From Lithospermum erythrorhizon (Eukaryota > Streptophyta > Magnoliopsida > Boraginales > Boraginaceae): a stretch of DNA of 64,000 nucleotides. Below are positions 1 through 11,875 of the stretch, piece by piece. The notes below the pieces were generated by a model. The model was not told the origin of the DNA, ran no database searches, and worked only from the letters and a program-made list of their open reading frames with translations. Each line of letters opens with the position of its first letter. Positions within the stretch are counted from its first letter, which is position 1. Where the stretch lies: NCBI GenBank assembly GCA_019722365.1, contig JADFUC010001351.1:1550001-1614000 (forward strand). The letters run 5' to 3'. A program made the translations under genes and the position numbers.

Positions 1-2126
1 AAGAGGTTTTTACTTTGCCATTAAAATTGTACCTTCAAATTTTTATTCAAAATATTATTAAATTTTGTCTTAGTCTTTACCCAACTACCTGTCACGACCT
101 CTAATTTTTTATTGTTATCGAGTACCGGCCTCCCCATCGTTTTATTATTTAATCTGTTTCCGTTCCTTTCTTTTATCTTGTTGCGTATCAAATATCATTA
201 ATAAAACATTTGTTATATGAAGAAAGCCAATCGGATTGATATTAAGAATGTGCAGCATTCTGTGTGGATTCTTGATTTTTCTTGTATAGGTAGTATAAAA
301 AGGCTAGCATGCGATGCACGTTGTGGTCGTATCGTATATGAGCTTTTTTTAAATTTTTTTTCCTTTTTTGCCCTTTTAAGCTTGGGCGTTTTTTCCCCAT
401 TTTTTCACTTTGTGCGTTGAAAGTTTATGCGTTCGAAATTTATTGGTACATGCGCTCTCCTTCCCTGCCGATCTTTATCGTTTTATTATTGATCCGGGTT
501 TATTAAAATTTTTTTTCGGCCCATCAGCGTCTTACATCGTTATTGAATTGTGATTAAGTAATTTGTAATAATTTTTCTTTTAATCTTTTTTCGAAGAAAA
601 ACAAATAGTTAGGCTGCATTTTGTATTTTTTTTAAACAAAATCACTGACAACGATTGAATTAAACAGTTGCCGCCGTTTGGCAGACGCCCCACCAACTAG
701 TATTCTTATCAACAAGAATCGATTCAAGTGAAGCCTTTGATAGTTTGCACAGCTTCCCCAATTCGATTTTACTAAAATTAAGTAGCATTGTACCAATTAA
801 AAAAAGTTTTATACCAATTACCAATGAAGTGACTGGTTTTTTAGGCTATGTCGAACGGAAAAGTCGGACTGAAAGTTATTAGTTGATTCCTCCTCCAGTT
901 TTTGATTGATTTAGTGAATTTCCAATCTGTTCTATCAAGTGAAAAAATTGGCATGTAAAGGGATGGATGCGAAGTCTATTTCCAAGCCAAAAGTATATAT
1001 GTGCCTTGAAAATAGTCTTGAAAAAGAGGTGTCGTGTACTTTAGAAATAGTCTAAATATTGGAAAGAAATGGTCAGTATTAAATATGTGAAAGCGTATAA
1101 AGTGGTTAACAAGATCGCAGTAACTTTCTGGCCGATTAACGTGATATCGTGAGTGGCTGATTTTGTTAACATAGTAAATGGTAAAAACTTGGTTCCACGT
1201 ATGAAAGGGTATTTTTTTTTTTTTTGTTGTAAATTAACGATGAAGAATATTATTACATAGTATTGCAAGTTACGAATATAAATATTGAGTATTCAACCAG
1301 AAGCACAGAATTAAAAACCATAGTCAAACAATTCGATTTTCCAAATCGAGCTCTATCTATAAACCTTTGCTACAATCCGTTCTATAAAAGGAAAATATTA
1401 TCATCTTAGAAAGAATAGTGGGCTTTGGATCGAATTGTCTAAATTTAAATAAAGTAAATTAATACGTGTCGTATTATGATAAGTGTGTAATTTAATATAT
1501 AATTTTTCTAAAATAGAGGCGTCAATTCTGGCTAAATGCTTTTTAATATTTTGTGCGTATTTTATGGCATGAGGCATGTGATATCGATACAGAGTAATCT
1601 ACGACCAAAGAATAGTGTTACCCACCCCATCCAACTGAACGAACCCCATCAGCATTCCTATTGTACTTGGCATGAGCAAGCTAATGCACAAAATCACTTC
1701 TTGAATCACCAAATCCGATGACACAATGTCACCAAGAAACACAAAATTAAGAAATGTAATCAAATAATTCGAGATTTTAGTCGAGATCAAACATTTCTTT
1801 GCAATCTGGATTCGATAAATGTAGTTGCTATAAACACAGAAGCGATTAAAAGAAGTGTGAAATTACTATTCTAACTTCATTATTTATAAGTATATTGTTT
1901 GAGGAAATTTTATTTAGAGATAAAATAATCATTTCATAATTTTTTTATAACTGTTTCGATATACTTTTAGTCGGACTTGATAAAATACTACGCACCCCCA
2001 CCCCCACCCCACCCCCAAACTAGTTCAACACTTGTTACCACTCCACTAAAACCTTGTACTAAACAAGTTGTTGCATCCCCAAATCCTGAGACAATGTCAC
2101 CTAAAACATTAGAATCAAGAAGTTCC
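1..2126. other. Upstream region without a gene
   Basis: AT-rich sequence with no reading frame that looks like a protein. It should hold the promoter and 5' UTR of the following + strand gene. A C-rich tract lies at about 1990-2016. A stretch at 1703-1738 resembles the sequence around 2072-2108, which contains an alternative ATG (2094) of the next gene. I see no RNA gene or recognisable transposon. Confidence 0.5.
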
Positions 2127-5100
2127 ATGGAATCATGCACTCTACACCTCCGAACATGGAGACCCTTTGCATCGCCCCAAAAAACAATGGACTCGGATTC
2201 ATCAAGAAACTACTCAACTACTCCCTCCAAACCCAAACGGCCTTGTCGAGCCGATCGAACCACCTCCTTCCCTATCGATTCTCTCGAGCTTTCCAAGCTT
2301 ACCCTTTTCGACGATGATCGCCCCGCTCCTACTTACAGGTATAATTACTACTTTTTATTCAACAATTATGTGAATAATATTGGTATAATAAGTGGAGTAA
2401 CTACGGGGCATGGGCAGTGGCAGAGCTTAAAAGAGACCATATGGATCCCTCCTAAATCTTTATAGTAATTCGTCCCCTTATATAAAAATTATGGTTCCGT
2501 GGGTATAATAAAAGTATAATTTGTAGTTTTGGTTGAAAAACTAGGTGAATAATACGGCTAATATGCCTAATTCTCTTACAATACTTGTTTTATGCTACTT
2601 GTGGTTTTAGTTGCTTGTTTTCCTAGACTTGGCACGATTGTTAGGTCATTATAATTATTTGGGTTAAAGGCACGGACTCACGGTAGATCACCTATGTTTA
2701 CACTTTACACGATGTCACCGGTTGATTACTTATATTTCAAAATGTCTCGTTTGATCGCTTATGTTTTAAAAATGTATACTTTTAGTCTACCTATCATGTA
2801 AACATAGGTGATTGTTGTCCACTATTAACTTCTATTCAATGAAAGATAGATTGAAATTTGATGAGTTCTTGGTAAAAATTGTTGTGTTGTTTGATTATAC
2901 CATCAATAAGTCAAGGAGATAATGTGACTAAAGGTCTAAAGCCTTGTCCTTTTAGGACAGGAAGGAAGGTTAAGCAAACATATGTATTGGGATTGTATAA
3001 TGGCAACTAAAGATGAACCATGAATTTAAGCTAGAATGACGAGTAAACAAATTCGAAGGGAGTATGTATGTTAATAAAACACATTTTCCAAGTTTGCGAA
3101 AACGCGAGTGTTTTTGTGTACGAGTATAATATGAGTTGTATACTGTGTTTTTACTAATTGGGAATTCAACTCACAGGGTTGATAGCAGCTACAACTTATT
3201 TGCTCGTAAAAGGCGGAGGAAAGGGTCGAGGTCTGTTTCGGGTAGGAGCAGTGACCGGAGTGGCACACGTAGACGGTATTGCTCTGTGGGTGCTTCAGCA
3301 GCATATGGGACTTGCTCCGATTTTCCTATGCCCCTTGGGACGGATTCGAGTGGGGAGCTGTTTATGAATGGGGATCCGAATTGGTCTTCGGATGTGAGTG
3401 AGGCGGCGAGGAATGGGAAAAGGGAGAAGTGTGGTGGTGTTGGTGGTGGGGGGACTGGAGAGAAAGAGACTGTGAATCTTGGGTTTGGGCATGTTGGTAA
3501 TTTCGATAGTCAGGGAAATGAATCGGGATATGGAAGCGAACCGGGTTATCGGGGCGATGCGGAGTTTGGAGACGGTGATGAGATTGATGAGGAAGAAGAT
3601 TATCCCAGAGTTCTATTTTGGGACGATGAATTTGGAGGTACATAATTACATCTTACTGTGAATCTATGTTTGAAAACAAATTATACTTACATTTTAGCAC
3701 AAGGCACATTGCTTTTTCTTTCAATGATGCATTGTGTCTGTACTAATTGTTGAAACATATTCTATGAATATCATAATGCTTACTAGATTTTAGCAAGATG
3801 CTTACTTTGTACGTTAGTTTATTGATAAGTTAACCAAGAAGTTTATTGGGTGGTCGAATTAATTTTATTTGACAGTGTGTTTAGCTATCATCAACTCTAG
3901 TTTATTGGATTGGAAACGAGATTTCATGTCATGACTCATGGTAACACATCAATGCTGATGAAATATGATAGCTGTAACTAAACTACTAAAGGGAGATGTT
4001 TTAGTAATTGAACTCACACAAACGTTTATGTTATGTGAAACTACATTGTATGATCTTGTGCTACGGTGCTACTAAAGGGAGATGTTTTAGTAATCGAACC
4101 GAAATGATTTGTGTATTTAAAAAACCGATAGAATCGGTTTCAGACAAAAAAATTGAAAAAAACAGGTAGAACCGGACAGCGTCACAGGTCTTGCCACTTC
4201 ATTTTTCTTCATGGGGTTGCATATTTTTATTTTCCATGGTTTTGTATTGTCAGCTCTTGTAATAATTTGGTGAGCAATTGAGGGTATTTAGAAGACTAAA
4301 TTTTATTACAGCCTTTTGAGCCCCACTTTTATCATTTTAAATAAGTACTAAACATTTCAACATTTCAAATAAGCGTTGGGAGAGGGATTTTTGGTACTGG
4401 ACTTTTCAGGCGTCTTTTTGTACGCAGGCTCTACTATAACGGGTTAACGTAAGGGCAAAAACGGATATTTTAAATATATTATTCTGACTTTTATAGGTCG
4501 TTTGTTAAATAATAAACATTTAATGGGTCAATGTTTAATACATTAATCAATTTAATTAATTAAAAATAAAATAGAAGATGATGTTTTATTTAATTTTTAA
4601 TTAATTAAAGAACCGATAAATGTATTAAATATTGATCGATTAAGTGTTTGTTATTTAAAATGACTCAAGTAAAGTGTAATATTAAATACTGTTTTAACAC
4701 TATCTGCTGTTATTATAGTGGAGACCAGTGTGCGTTACAAAGTTGATCTTAAAATCGCTTCGAAATGATTATTTGAAGGTTAGTAGGTACCTATTTAAAA
4801 TGATAAAAGCCTCAGACCAGTGTCGAATGAAATGATAAAACTCTATTTAGAATAAGAAAGTACATTTTACATTCTTTTTTATACCTGAAGTTTCTTGCAG
4901 TATTCGAACAGCAAGCGGTTTATGATGTTATGCACACTTGATAGATTTTAGTATTGGTTTACAGTTGTTTTCTTTCTTACAAAAAAAGAAGAAGCTAACA
5001 TTCACCCCTTAGGCCCTTACGTTGGTGAGCTTCAACCTTACTCCGGTGATGGGAACAATAACTTCAGTAAATAATTGATGCCATTAGTCGTTGTCCTTTT

Positions 5101-5329
5101 TATTGGGTGATCATACTTCACCAAGAGTGCTTACACTAAAAAAAAAGTAATACAGTAAATTAGGTGCATGCCCAAATGTTTTATGTTGATAATTCATGCC
5201 TCTTTTCATTTCATGTCTCCAGGTAATGTTGCAAACCCAACGAGGCCTGGTGAAAACACACTACAAAAGACCCATCATAGATGTCGCCGTAAGAAGCATG
5301 ATATCAGAATGGTTGATCCCATTGGGTAG
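2127..5329 (+). CDS. Conserved plant protein of unknown function (259 aa, 3 exons)
   Basis: Exons 2127-2338, 3177-3637 and 5223-5329 join in frame through GT-AG introns (phases 2 and 1) to give 259 residues ending at TAG 5327-5329. The start at 2127 gives MESCTLHLRTWRPF; an in-frame ATG at 2094 would add 11 residues. The order is: a short N-terminal block with an SFPIDS motif and an acidic LTLFDDDRP stretch, a very basic RKRRRKGSRSVSGRSS block starting the second exon, a Ser/Gly-rich SSDRSGTRR...YGTCSDFP segment, a Gly-rich linker, an acidic EIDEEEDYPRVLFWDD motif, and a basic tail (HHRCRRKKHDIR). No signal peptide, membrane segment or catalytic motif is visible. The composition looks like a soluble, largely disordered protein, and the basic clusters could direct it to the nucleus (inference). 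I recall similar uncharacterised proteins across dicots; no function can be given. Intron 2 carries a fold-back element. Confidence 0.85.
4325..4811. repeat. Fold-back MITE-like element in intron 2
   Basis: Two nested inverted repeats. The inner arms (about 4507-4572 and 4582-4656) are near-perfect complements around a loop of roughly 10-15 bases. Outer arms share CTTTTATCATTTTAAATA at about 4325 and its complement near 4793-4811. This is typical of a non-autonomous fold-back DNA element. No clear target-site duplication was found. Confidence 0.6.
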
Positions 5330-5968
5330 CTAGCACTGTTGAATTAATCCATCCTGTCATCGATCATTGGCAAGTGTGGCTAGATTAAAGACTGTTGTCC
5401 TTCTATGATCTTAGCTTAGGCTGTTGCAGTTCAAGAAGAAGTTTCCAGTTATTGCAGTTCATCAAGTTTTCAGTTCCCTTTAAGATGGCTAACAATGTTA
5501 CATGCCTTCATCTGGTGGTTATTCTTGTAGTCGAGACTACTGCAGCGTGCAGCAACCATACTAACTCCATTCGTATGAGCATTTTTTGATAGGCATATGT
5601 AATATAACAGAATGGTATTATGAAGATCCAGACAGTTGTGGATTATCATCAGTCTGTAAGACTCTGAGCAACAGCCATATGTTGTATAATATGTGTACTT
5701 TAGCCACAGTCAATAGTGGAACAATGGGTTTTCTTCTTTGCAAATGTATGTTACATATACTCATCAGAAACATGATTTTTTTGTAGACATCATATCTCAC
5801 TGTTGTAAGTGCTGGGAACTGGGAAGGTCGCTTCGGAAAGTTGCTACATTATCAGCAGGATGATACTGGTGTTATTGTCTTGATAATATCATCCCTGAAA
5901 GCTGATATTGCATCATTAGATAAGTGTCTACAATACATATTGGCACAACCTTAATGTGCCGAAACGGG

Positions 5969-6144
5969 GTGAATTAATTCACCTCAATTAATCCTGTTTT
6001 CGTTAACATCCAAATTAGAACGTAATTAGTCTGTTAAGCAGGGGCAGACCTAGGAGGGTGAATTAATTCACCTCAATAATACATCTGAAATCCATATATT
6101 TATCAAAACAATAATACATCTGAAATCCATATATTTATCAAAAC
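5969..6144. repeat. Paired 14-bp palindromes and a perfect 35-bp tandem duplication
   Basis: The perfect palindrome GTGAATTAATTCAC occurs at 5969-5982 and again at 6058-6071. A 35-bp unit beginning AATAATACATCTGAAATCC is present twice without mismatch at 6075-6109 and 6110-6144. They lie between the two convergent genes and probably mark old transposon debris. Confidence 0.7.
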
Positions 6145-6344
6145 AGGTTTAGGGGGGCTTCCTCCAAATGTCAAATGTAACAAAATACAGTAGCAATTTA
6201 TAATGTATCTGAGAATAATGGATCAAGAACTGATCGGCTTAACGTAGCCTCTCCTGCAATTGGAGATGATCTAATGAGAAAGGTCCGGTACACCATTTTT
6301 CCTGCATGCCTAACGAATGGACTTAACTTATGCGAGTGATGTGA

Positions 6345-9300
6345 CTAGTCTTCACTCATACCCTCCTCATCTTCCACTTCGTCTCCATCCTCTTCTCCGC
6401 TCTCCTGCTCTCCTACTTCCTCCTCTTCCATTTTCTCTTCCTTACCACTGTTCTCTGGACGTTCCTCCTTTGATATATTTCCTGAATAGAAGAGTCGAGT
6501 AAGATAACCTCCCATATCAAAATATAGTTGCCAGGATACAATTTCATTTAGGATGAAAACAAGGAGACAATAAATTGAAGTGTTGGTACGACGACTCTTG
6601 TCAATAAAGCAACATATTTATTATCTTTAACCAAACTCCATTGAGATGCGCATTTGGACAATCTTCGGAGGATAAATTTCATAATCAAGTGATAGGTGAC
6701 CACAAAGACTGAGATCTATATTAACATCAAACATTTAAGTAATAAACAAGTAAAAATAGTTTAGGTCAAATTGGCAGAGTAGTGCGACTATGCCAAACAC
6801 CATTTACAAGGCATACCATATTCGCTAAAGATTACTCCTCCAGCACACAGTCCTTCTTCGACTTTGACAAGCTGAAGTGTCATCCTAGGTCCAATCTCTT
6901 GGAGTCTGACAGCACTTTTATTAGAGGCCCGATTAACTCTGCCCAAATCACTAGCTAAATTTACCATTGCTGCTTCGTCATCTGCTTCACTTTCTGAACC
7001 ATAGCCAGCTCTACAGGAAGGAGTCGAAGAGAACATATATATGTTGGAAGGTATAAGCAGAACATTATTGAAATAATAGTTTAGCATTGAAAAAATATAG
7101 ATCAAAAGTATAACATTCAATCTTCTTTGAACAGATACATGTAAAATGTTTTGCAGCTTTTCCTCCCATGCCTCATGTTATTTCTTAATGTTGTACTAGC
7201 CACCAGATAGATATTGTCTTCCGCTTGAAATCTATAATCAAAATCTAGACTATTTTAAAGAGAACCCCTTCAATCTTCCAATATTATGTGCTCAACAATT
7301 ATTTTCCAAGCTTAAAATTGTTCTTCCTCTGTTTTTATTTTAAAGAGAACCCCTTCAATCTTCCAATATTATGTACAATGATTTTCCATGCTTATATTGT
7401 TCTTTCTCTGTTTTTATTTGAATGACCTACTTCGAGAGACGAAATGTGTCATTCAAATAGGAAGGGAGGAAGCAACAACAGCCACCAAGTCCAATGTGTC
7501 CAAATGTTCCCATGGTGAAGAGTAGAATATAAGGAATATAAGATCAATTAAACCAATTAAACAACTTTTCATTTTTCCATATACTATAAATGGCAGTAAC
7601 CGAATACAATAAAAGTTATATTCCATTGGTTCCCAAGAATCTAATAGGATAGATCCTCATATTACTCCAATGATTGGGGTCTTCCCTTCGTAGGCTAGGG
7701 CAGAGAAATAGTTACTCAAATATTAAGGATAAGACACAGTCACATGATAGTCGAGACCACTCAGAATCTTATGGAATCATACATCCGACTAGCATCACCA
7801 AATCCGACTAAAAGCCTACATGTCTTGATGAATTGGTTGATATAAGTTAATTAAACTTTGCATGACCGTTCCGTTCTAACTATGATGGTAAAGGGGTGTA
7901 CGTAAGGGAAGGGGGAGAGAGATAAAAGAGAGAGTTTGAGAGATACTTTGTAACAAAGTCGCTAACGTCTTGAAGATTTCTTAAATCAGGCACTTGATGA
8001 TTCTGCACAAATTTTCTAATTCTGCGTGATACACCAACAGGCTGCAATCTGATTGAATAATGTCGGAAATCAATGAGCCTTGTTTCTTTGTTATAATTGA
8101 GTAGTACAATTCTTTGGCATGTAGATAGTTTCACCTGCCACATGACAAATTTCAATAAATTGACCAACCCCAAGCTGAAGCTAGTAATAAACTATTTATC
8201 TTAACTTACAGTATTTATGTCAATGGCTGGAAATATGTTCTGGAACATGATAGTTGTGAGCTTCAGTTGCTGCTCTCCCGTCCCAAATCCAGAAAGCACT
8301 ATCTGTGATGTTTAAATCTATTGAAATTAAAATGCTTTACACTGAAGTTGTATTCAACTGAAGGGGCAACTCAAAACATACCAAAGGTGGGGTCTTGAAA
8401 AGATCTGGAGGACACCGCGGACGCACTTGAGATTTAGCAATATCAGAAGCTAGCGAATATTCATGTATCTTGAATGTTAGAGTAGGGCCCTGGGGTGTCC
8501 GTGCTACCCTCAAATATGGTGCACTATCAGTTTTTGATAAAATGAGGAAATGTGTAACACCCATAGGCCCAGCAACATTCAAGAAGTCCCTGAGATTATT
8601 CCGCTTCTTCTCCTGCAATTGGAAGTGCCAATGAAGAAACCAAGTTAGCTAGCCAAACACAACATCAACGGACTTAATAATTTTATTCTAATCATGTTGA
8701 CAATCTCGTCTCTTTTGCCTGAAAGATCACTAAATCGGACAACTAGAACCACCACCAATAAGAAAAGTCAACATTCTATTTCAAAGGTCTGCTCTCTTGG
8801 GTACGGGTACTACACTAAGGATGTGAAGCTTCGTTATACAAATATATCTCCTCAAATTTGAAATGTCAAGCTTACACATCATCAATCACTAAACATCAGA
8901 GTAAAACTGCTTGAACTATATACTAGAATTTCTGTGAAGAAGAATGCCATACTTCATTACAAAATGTTCTTTTGAGATACTAGTTTTAATCTTACATACT
9001 ATGCAATCTCAATTCTCTACCAGACATGCTAAAGAAATAACATTCACCAGAATCACTCGAACTAACAATTACGCTAAATGATTCAAGAACCATTAATCCA
9101 GCTCATTTAACATAGTTTTTTTTATTATAAATATGTATAAACAAACAGAAACCTAGGGCATCAAGAAATGGTACTGGAACGATACCTTAAGCTTAAGAGC
9201 AGTATGAGGAAGCATCAACTTCCTCAAATCCATCTCCAAATGCCTCAGAGAAGCTGGAAGCTTGCCTCGTGAAAACACGAAACTCTTGGGGATTTTATCC

Positions 9301-9965
9301 CCCGTCACATGATCAACCGTCGGCTGCTTCTTCATCATCGGTTTTACAAACCCATTCCTCTTTTTCTGTATCAATTCAAAGATTCACAAAACAAGTTCAA
9401 ATTAGTCAAACAAAATAAGAAATACTACCTCCATAAAAAAAAGCCGTCCACTTTGATTTTCAATTGTCACCATTAACAAACTTTACGACCAATTAACACA
9501 CATGACATTTGATTTCAATAAAAAATTATAATGGTAGTAGTAAAATATGTTGAAAAATACATCTTTCATATATTTTTCCATCCCTACAAGATTGTCCAAT
9601 TTGATTTTCAACGGTCAAAATCAACAAACTTTTCAACCTTAATTAACACATATAAGTTTAATTTAAATCAAAATTATAATGTTGGCAGTAAAGTATGTTA
9701 AAAATACCATCTTTAATATATTATTCCATCCATAAGCAATTCTCCAGTTTGATTTTCAATTATTAAAAAAAAAACTTTTCAACCTTAAATAACACATATA
9801 AGTTCAATTTAAATCAAGATTATTATATTCTTAGTAAAATATGTTAAAAATGCAATCTTTTCTATATTTTTCACCAAATCGTACAAAATTATTTAAGCAT
9901 GATAATTCAAAAGTGGACAATTATTTTGAGACAATTGAAAGACTTACATTATGGAAACGACCCAT
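6345..9965 (-). CDS. PPAN: Peter Pan-like Brix-domain ribosome biogenesis protein (PPAN/SSF1)
   Basis: Seven exons join in frame: 9948-9965, 9186-9365, 8382-8612, 8210-8302, 7947-8134, 6817-7010 and 6345-6481, giving 346 residues, close to the usual length of plant PPAN. The N-terminus MGRFHN...GFVKP leads into the Brix domain from about residue 30 (KIPKSFVFSRGKLP, DLRKLMLPHTALKLK, FLNVAGPMGVTHF, LRVARTPQGPTLTF, RHYSIRLQPVGVSRRIRKF). The C-terminus holds KLQEIGPRM-like and EEGLCAGGVIFSEYG motifs, then a highly acidic Glu-rich tail. Members bind pre-rRNA and act in large-subunit (27S pre-rRNA) maturation in the nucleolus. All splice sites are GT-AG and no frame is broken. The gene is convergent with the upstream + strand gene. 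Intron 1 carries a 148-bp tandem repeat and intron 5 an 85-bp tandem duplication. Confidence 0.97.
7251..7420. repeat. 85-bp tandem duplication in a PPAN intron
   Basis: A unit starting TATTTTAAAGAGAACCCC at 7251 recurs at 7336 (period 85), both followed by CTTCAATCTTCCAATATTATG. The second unit has a few small deletions. It sits between PPAN exons 5 and 6. Confidence 0.75.
9423..9935. repeat. MITE-like element made of three 148-bp tandem units in PPAN intron 1
   Basis: Units start at 9446, 9594 and 9742, exactly 148 bp apart, each opening with GTCCA/CTCCA then a TTTGATTTTCAA core, followed by a shared AACTTT...TTAACACA...TATGTT order. The outer edges look like inverted ends: CCGTCCACTTTGA near 9444 against a complement (AAAAGTGGACAATTATTTTGA) near 9909. 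This resembles a Stowaway/mariner-type element whose inside was expanded by tandem duplication. Confidence 0.7.
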
Positions 9966-10027
9966 TAGTAATTGAGAGAGAAATTTCTATAGAGAAGGTT
10001 CAGAAAAAAAGGGTTTAATTGAGGTTT

Positions 10028-10222
10028 TAGGGTTTGCAATTCTGGAGACTCGGTAGGTTTTAGGTTATTCAAAAAGCAACGAAATGAAACTTCCTTACAA
10101 ATAGGACCATTGTTCGAGGCGTAAGTTATTGCGATAAAGGCCGTGTTAAGAAAGTTACGGTCTCTGTCGATTGAAATTTCCCTTGAGGGAGTGTATAACT
10201 TAGCGATGGTTATTCTTGGGCT
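10028..10222 (-). promoter_or_regulatory. PPAN promoter motifs: telo-box and site II
   Basis: On the minus strand a telo-box (AAACCCTA, complement of 10028-10035) lies about 65 bp upstream of the PPAN ATG. A TGGGCT site II-type motif is at 10217-10222. This pair is known from plant ribosomal-protein and ribosome-biogenesis promoters, which fits PPAN. Seen: the motifs. Inferred: their use. Confidence 0.5.
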
Positions 10223-11094
10223 TAATTTCATTTTGTACCCAAAGTATGTTTTTATTTTCAATTTGTCATGTCAAATTTTTAATATTTTCAAGTTGACCAT
10301 TCAATCGGTTTCACTTGTAAGTTCGTCTCATATAGTCTTTGGAAATGAAATTAAAGATTATTGGACTAATGGAGCTTCGACTTCGATAAGATATGACAAC
10401 TTCATACCGAACTGTCTCGATAGATACTTAATCGGGTACTATCACGACTCGTTGAGGTATTTATCGGCAGAGCTAATTTATTACTTCGACATTAGGGAGA
10501 AAATGAAAAAGAAGCATTATTTTTAATACAAATAAAACATACCAGAGTATATTTAGAACATTAACAAAATTCATAAACCTTAATTATTTCACACATTCAT
10601 AATAAAATTCACAAATATAAAATAACATTAATTTATTTAACAATTTGTTAGCGAGCAGGTAATTATCGGCCCAGTCGGAATTTTAAATGAATACAACTAT
10701 CTTATACTGACTATTAAAAGCGGTATATCAGTCAGTCATCGAGGCCGAGGTAATAAGGGGTTACCGACTCGTATAGTCGTAGATCCGTGCCGTGTTTACG
10801 AAAATCCATTATTCTAAGAGATATTGATCTATTATCCAAAGGTGAAGAGGAAACTACGACCACGAAATTTTGTTAATTTGTAATCTTTAGGGGATATGAA
10901 GATTGGATATCATTCTTATTGTAGAGGAAATCTGCATCCTTGCGCAGCAAGGGTATTTAAGTTAGTGGAGTAGGTAATCTTGTATTATGAGGTTATAAAG
11001 TATTTCCCCTACCCGACACTTTTTTTGAGTCAGTGCGTCTGCAGGACTTGCTTAATGTAGTTTACAGGCGTGGTTTGCGGTAGAGAGCAGAAGC
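10223..11094. other. Intergenic, no gene seen
   Basis: AT-rich sequence. An open frame running over 10143-10526 has no protein-like composition and overlaps the PPAN promoter, so I do not call it. Some GC-richer patches (10650-10800, 11030-11090) look like old repeat debris but match nothing I recognise. Confidence 0.4.
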
Positions 11095-11875
11095 CGTTAA
11101 TTTCGGTTTTTAAGTAAACCCGAATCGAACCGACTGGCGATTACCAACAACAAATTAATCGGTTCGGTTCCGATTCGGTTCTCGGTTTTGAGCCCAAAAA
11201 TAATTTTATTGACACATAGAACACAACAAAACAAAACTCCATCCCTTTTTACCAAAAATCAATTCCAAAAAATAATATAACAACAAGAAAATAGCCTTTT
11301 CCATACCAAAGATCCATCCTTTTATATACAAACACAAAAAAATCAGATCTTTACAGAAATTCTTTAACAAATCAGAACACCCAGAAAAAAATAAACTAAA
11401 ATGATAATTCAACTAAGATGTGGGTAAAGTGGCAGTGATGAAGGTTTGCTAACCTTTTCATTTGGGGCAGGGAGAGATGGTAGCTAAAGGAAGTTGAGGT
11501 TGTATGAAGCCCGATGAAGTCTCATAAAGGGGGATGGGAAGGGGGGGGGGATTATTTATTTAGCTACAGTTGCATAATTCTTTTGACTATCCTTTCGTTT
11601 TCTAGAATAAAAGGGTCTGCTAAGAATATGATGAAATGGAGGCAGTGAAATGGGTAAATGACCTATTACTCCCATATAATGTACTGCGTATCTATGTTTT
11701 TTAATTAATTACCTCGGTTCGGTTCGGTTCTAGAACCGGTCGATTTTAAGCGGAACCAATTTTCTTTCGGTTTTTATTTTTGAACATCGTCGGTTCGATT
11801 CTGATCAGTTCGAAAATTTTCGGTTATTTTAGGTTAGTTTGATCCGGTTCGGTCGACGGATTTTATTAATACTGG
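11095..11875. mobile_element. hAT-like non-autonomous element, candidate
   Basis: Both ends are packed with subterminal CGGTTCGGTT-type repeats in opposite orientation: near 11110-11190 (GAATCGAACCG, GGTTCGGTTCCGATTCGG) and 11715-11860 (CGGTTCGGTTCGGTT, GATCCGGTTCGGTCG). Such inverted subterminal arrays are usual in plant hAT elements. The centre (about 11200-11690) is different sequence with no transposase frame. The exact termini and target duplication could not be fixed. Confidence 0.45.

Noticed and set aside
3362..3643. Minus-strand open frame of 93 codons
   Set aside because: It is antisense to the second exon of the unknown-function gene and arises from its Gly-rich codons.
10143..10526. 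127-codon open frame on the + strand
   Set aside because: It overlaps the PPAN promoter, has an AT-driven hydrophobic composition and no family resemblance.
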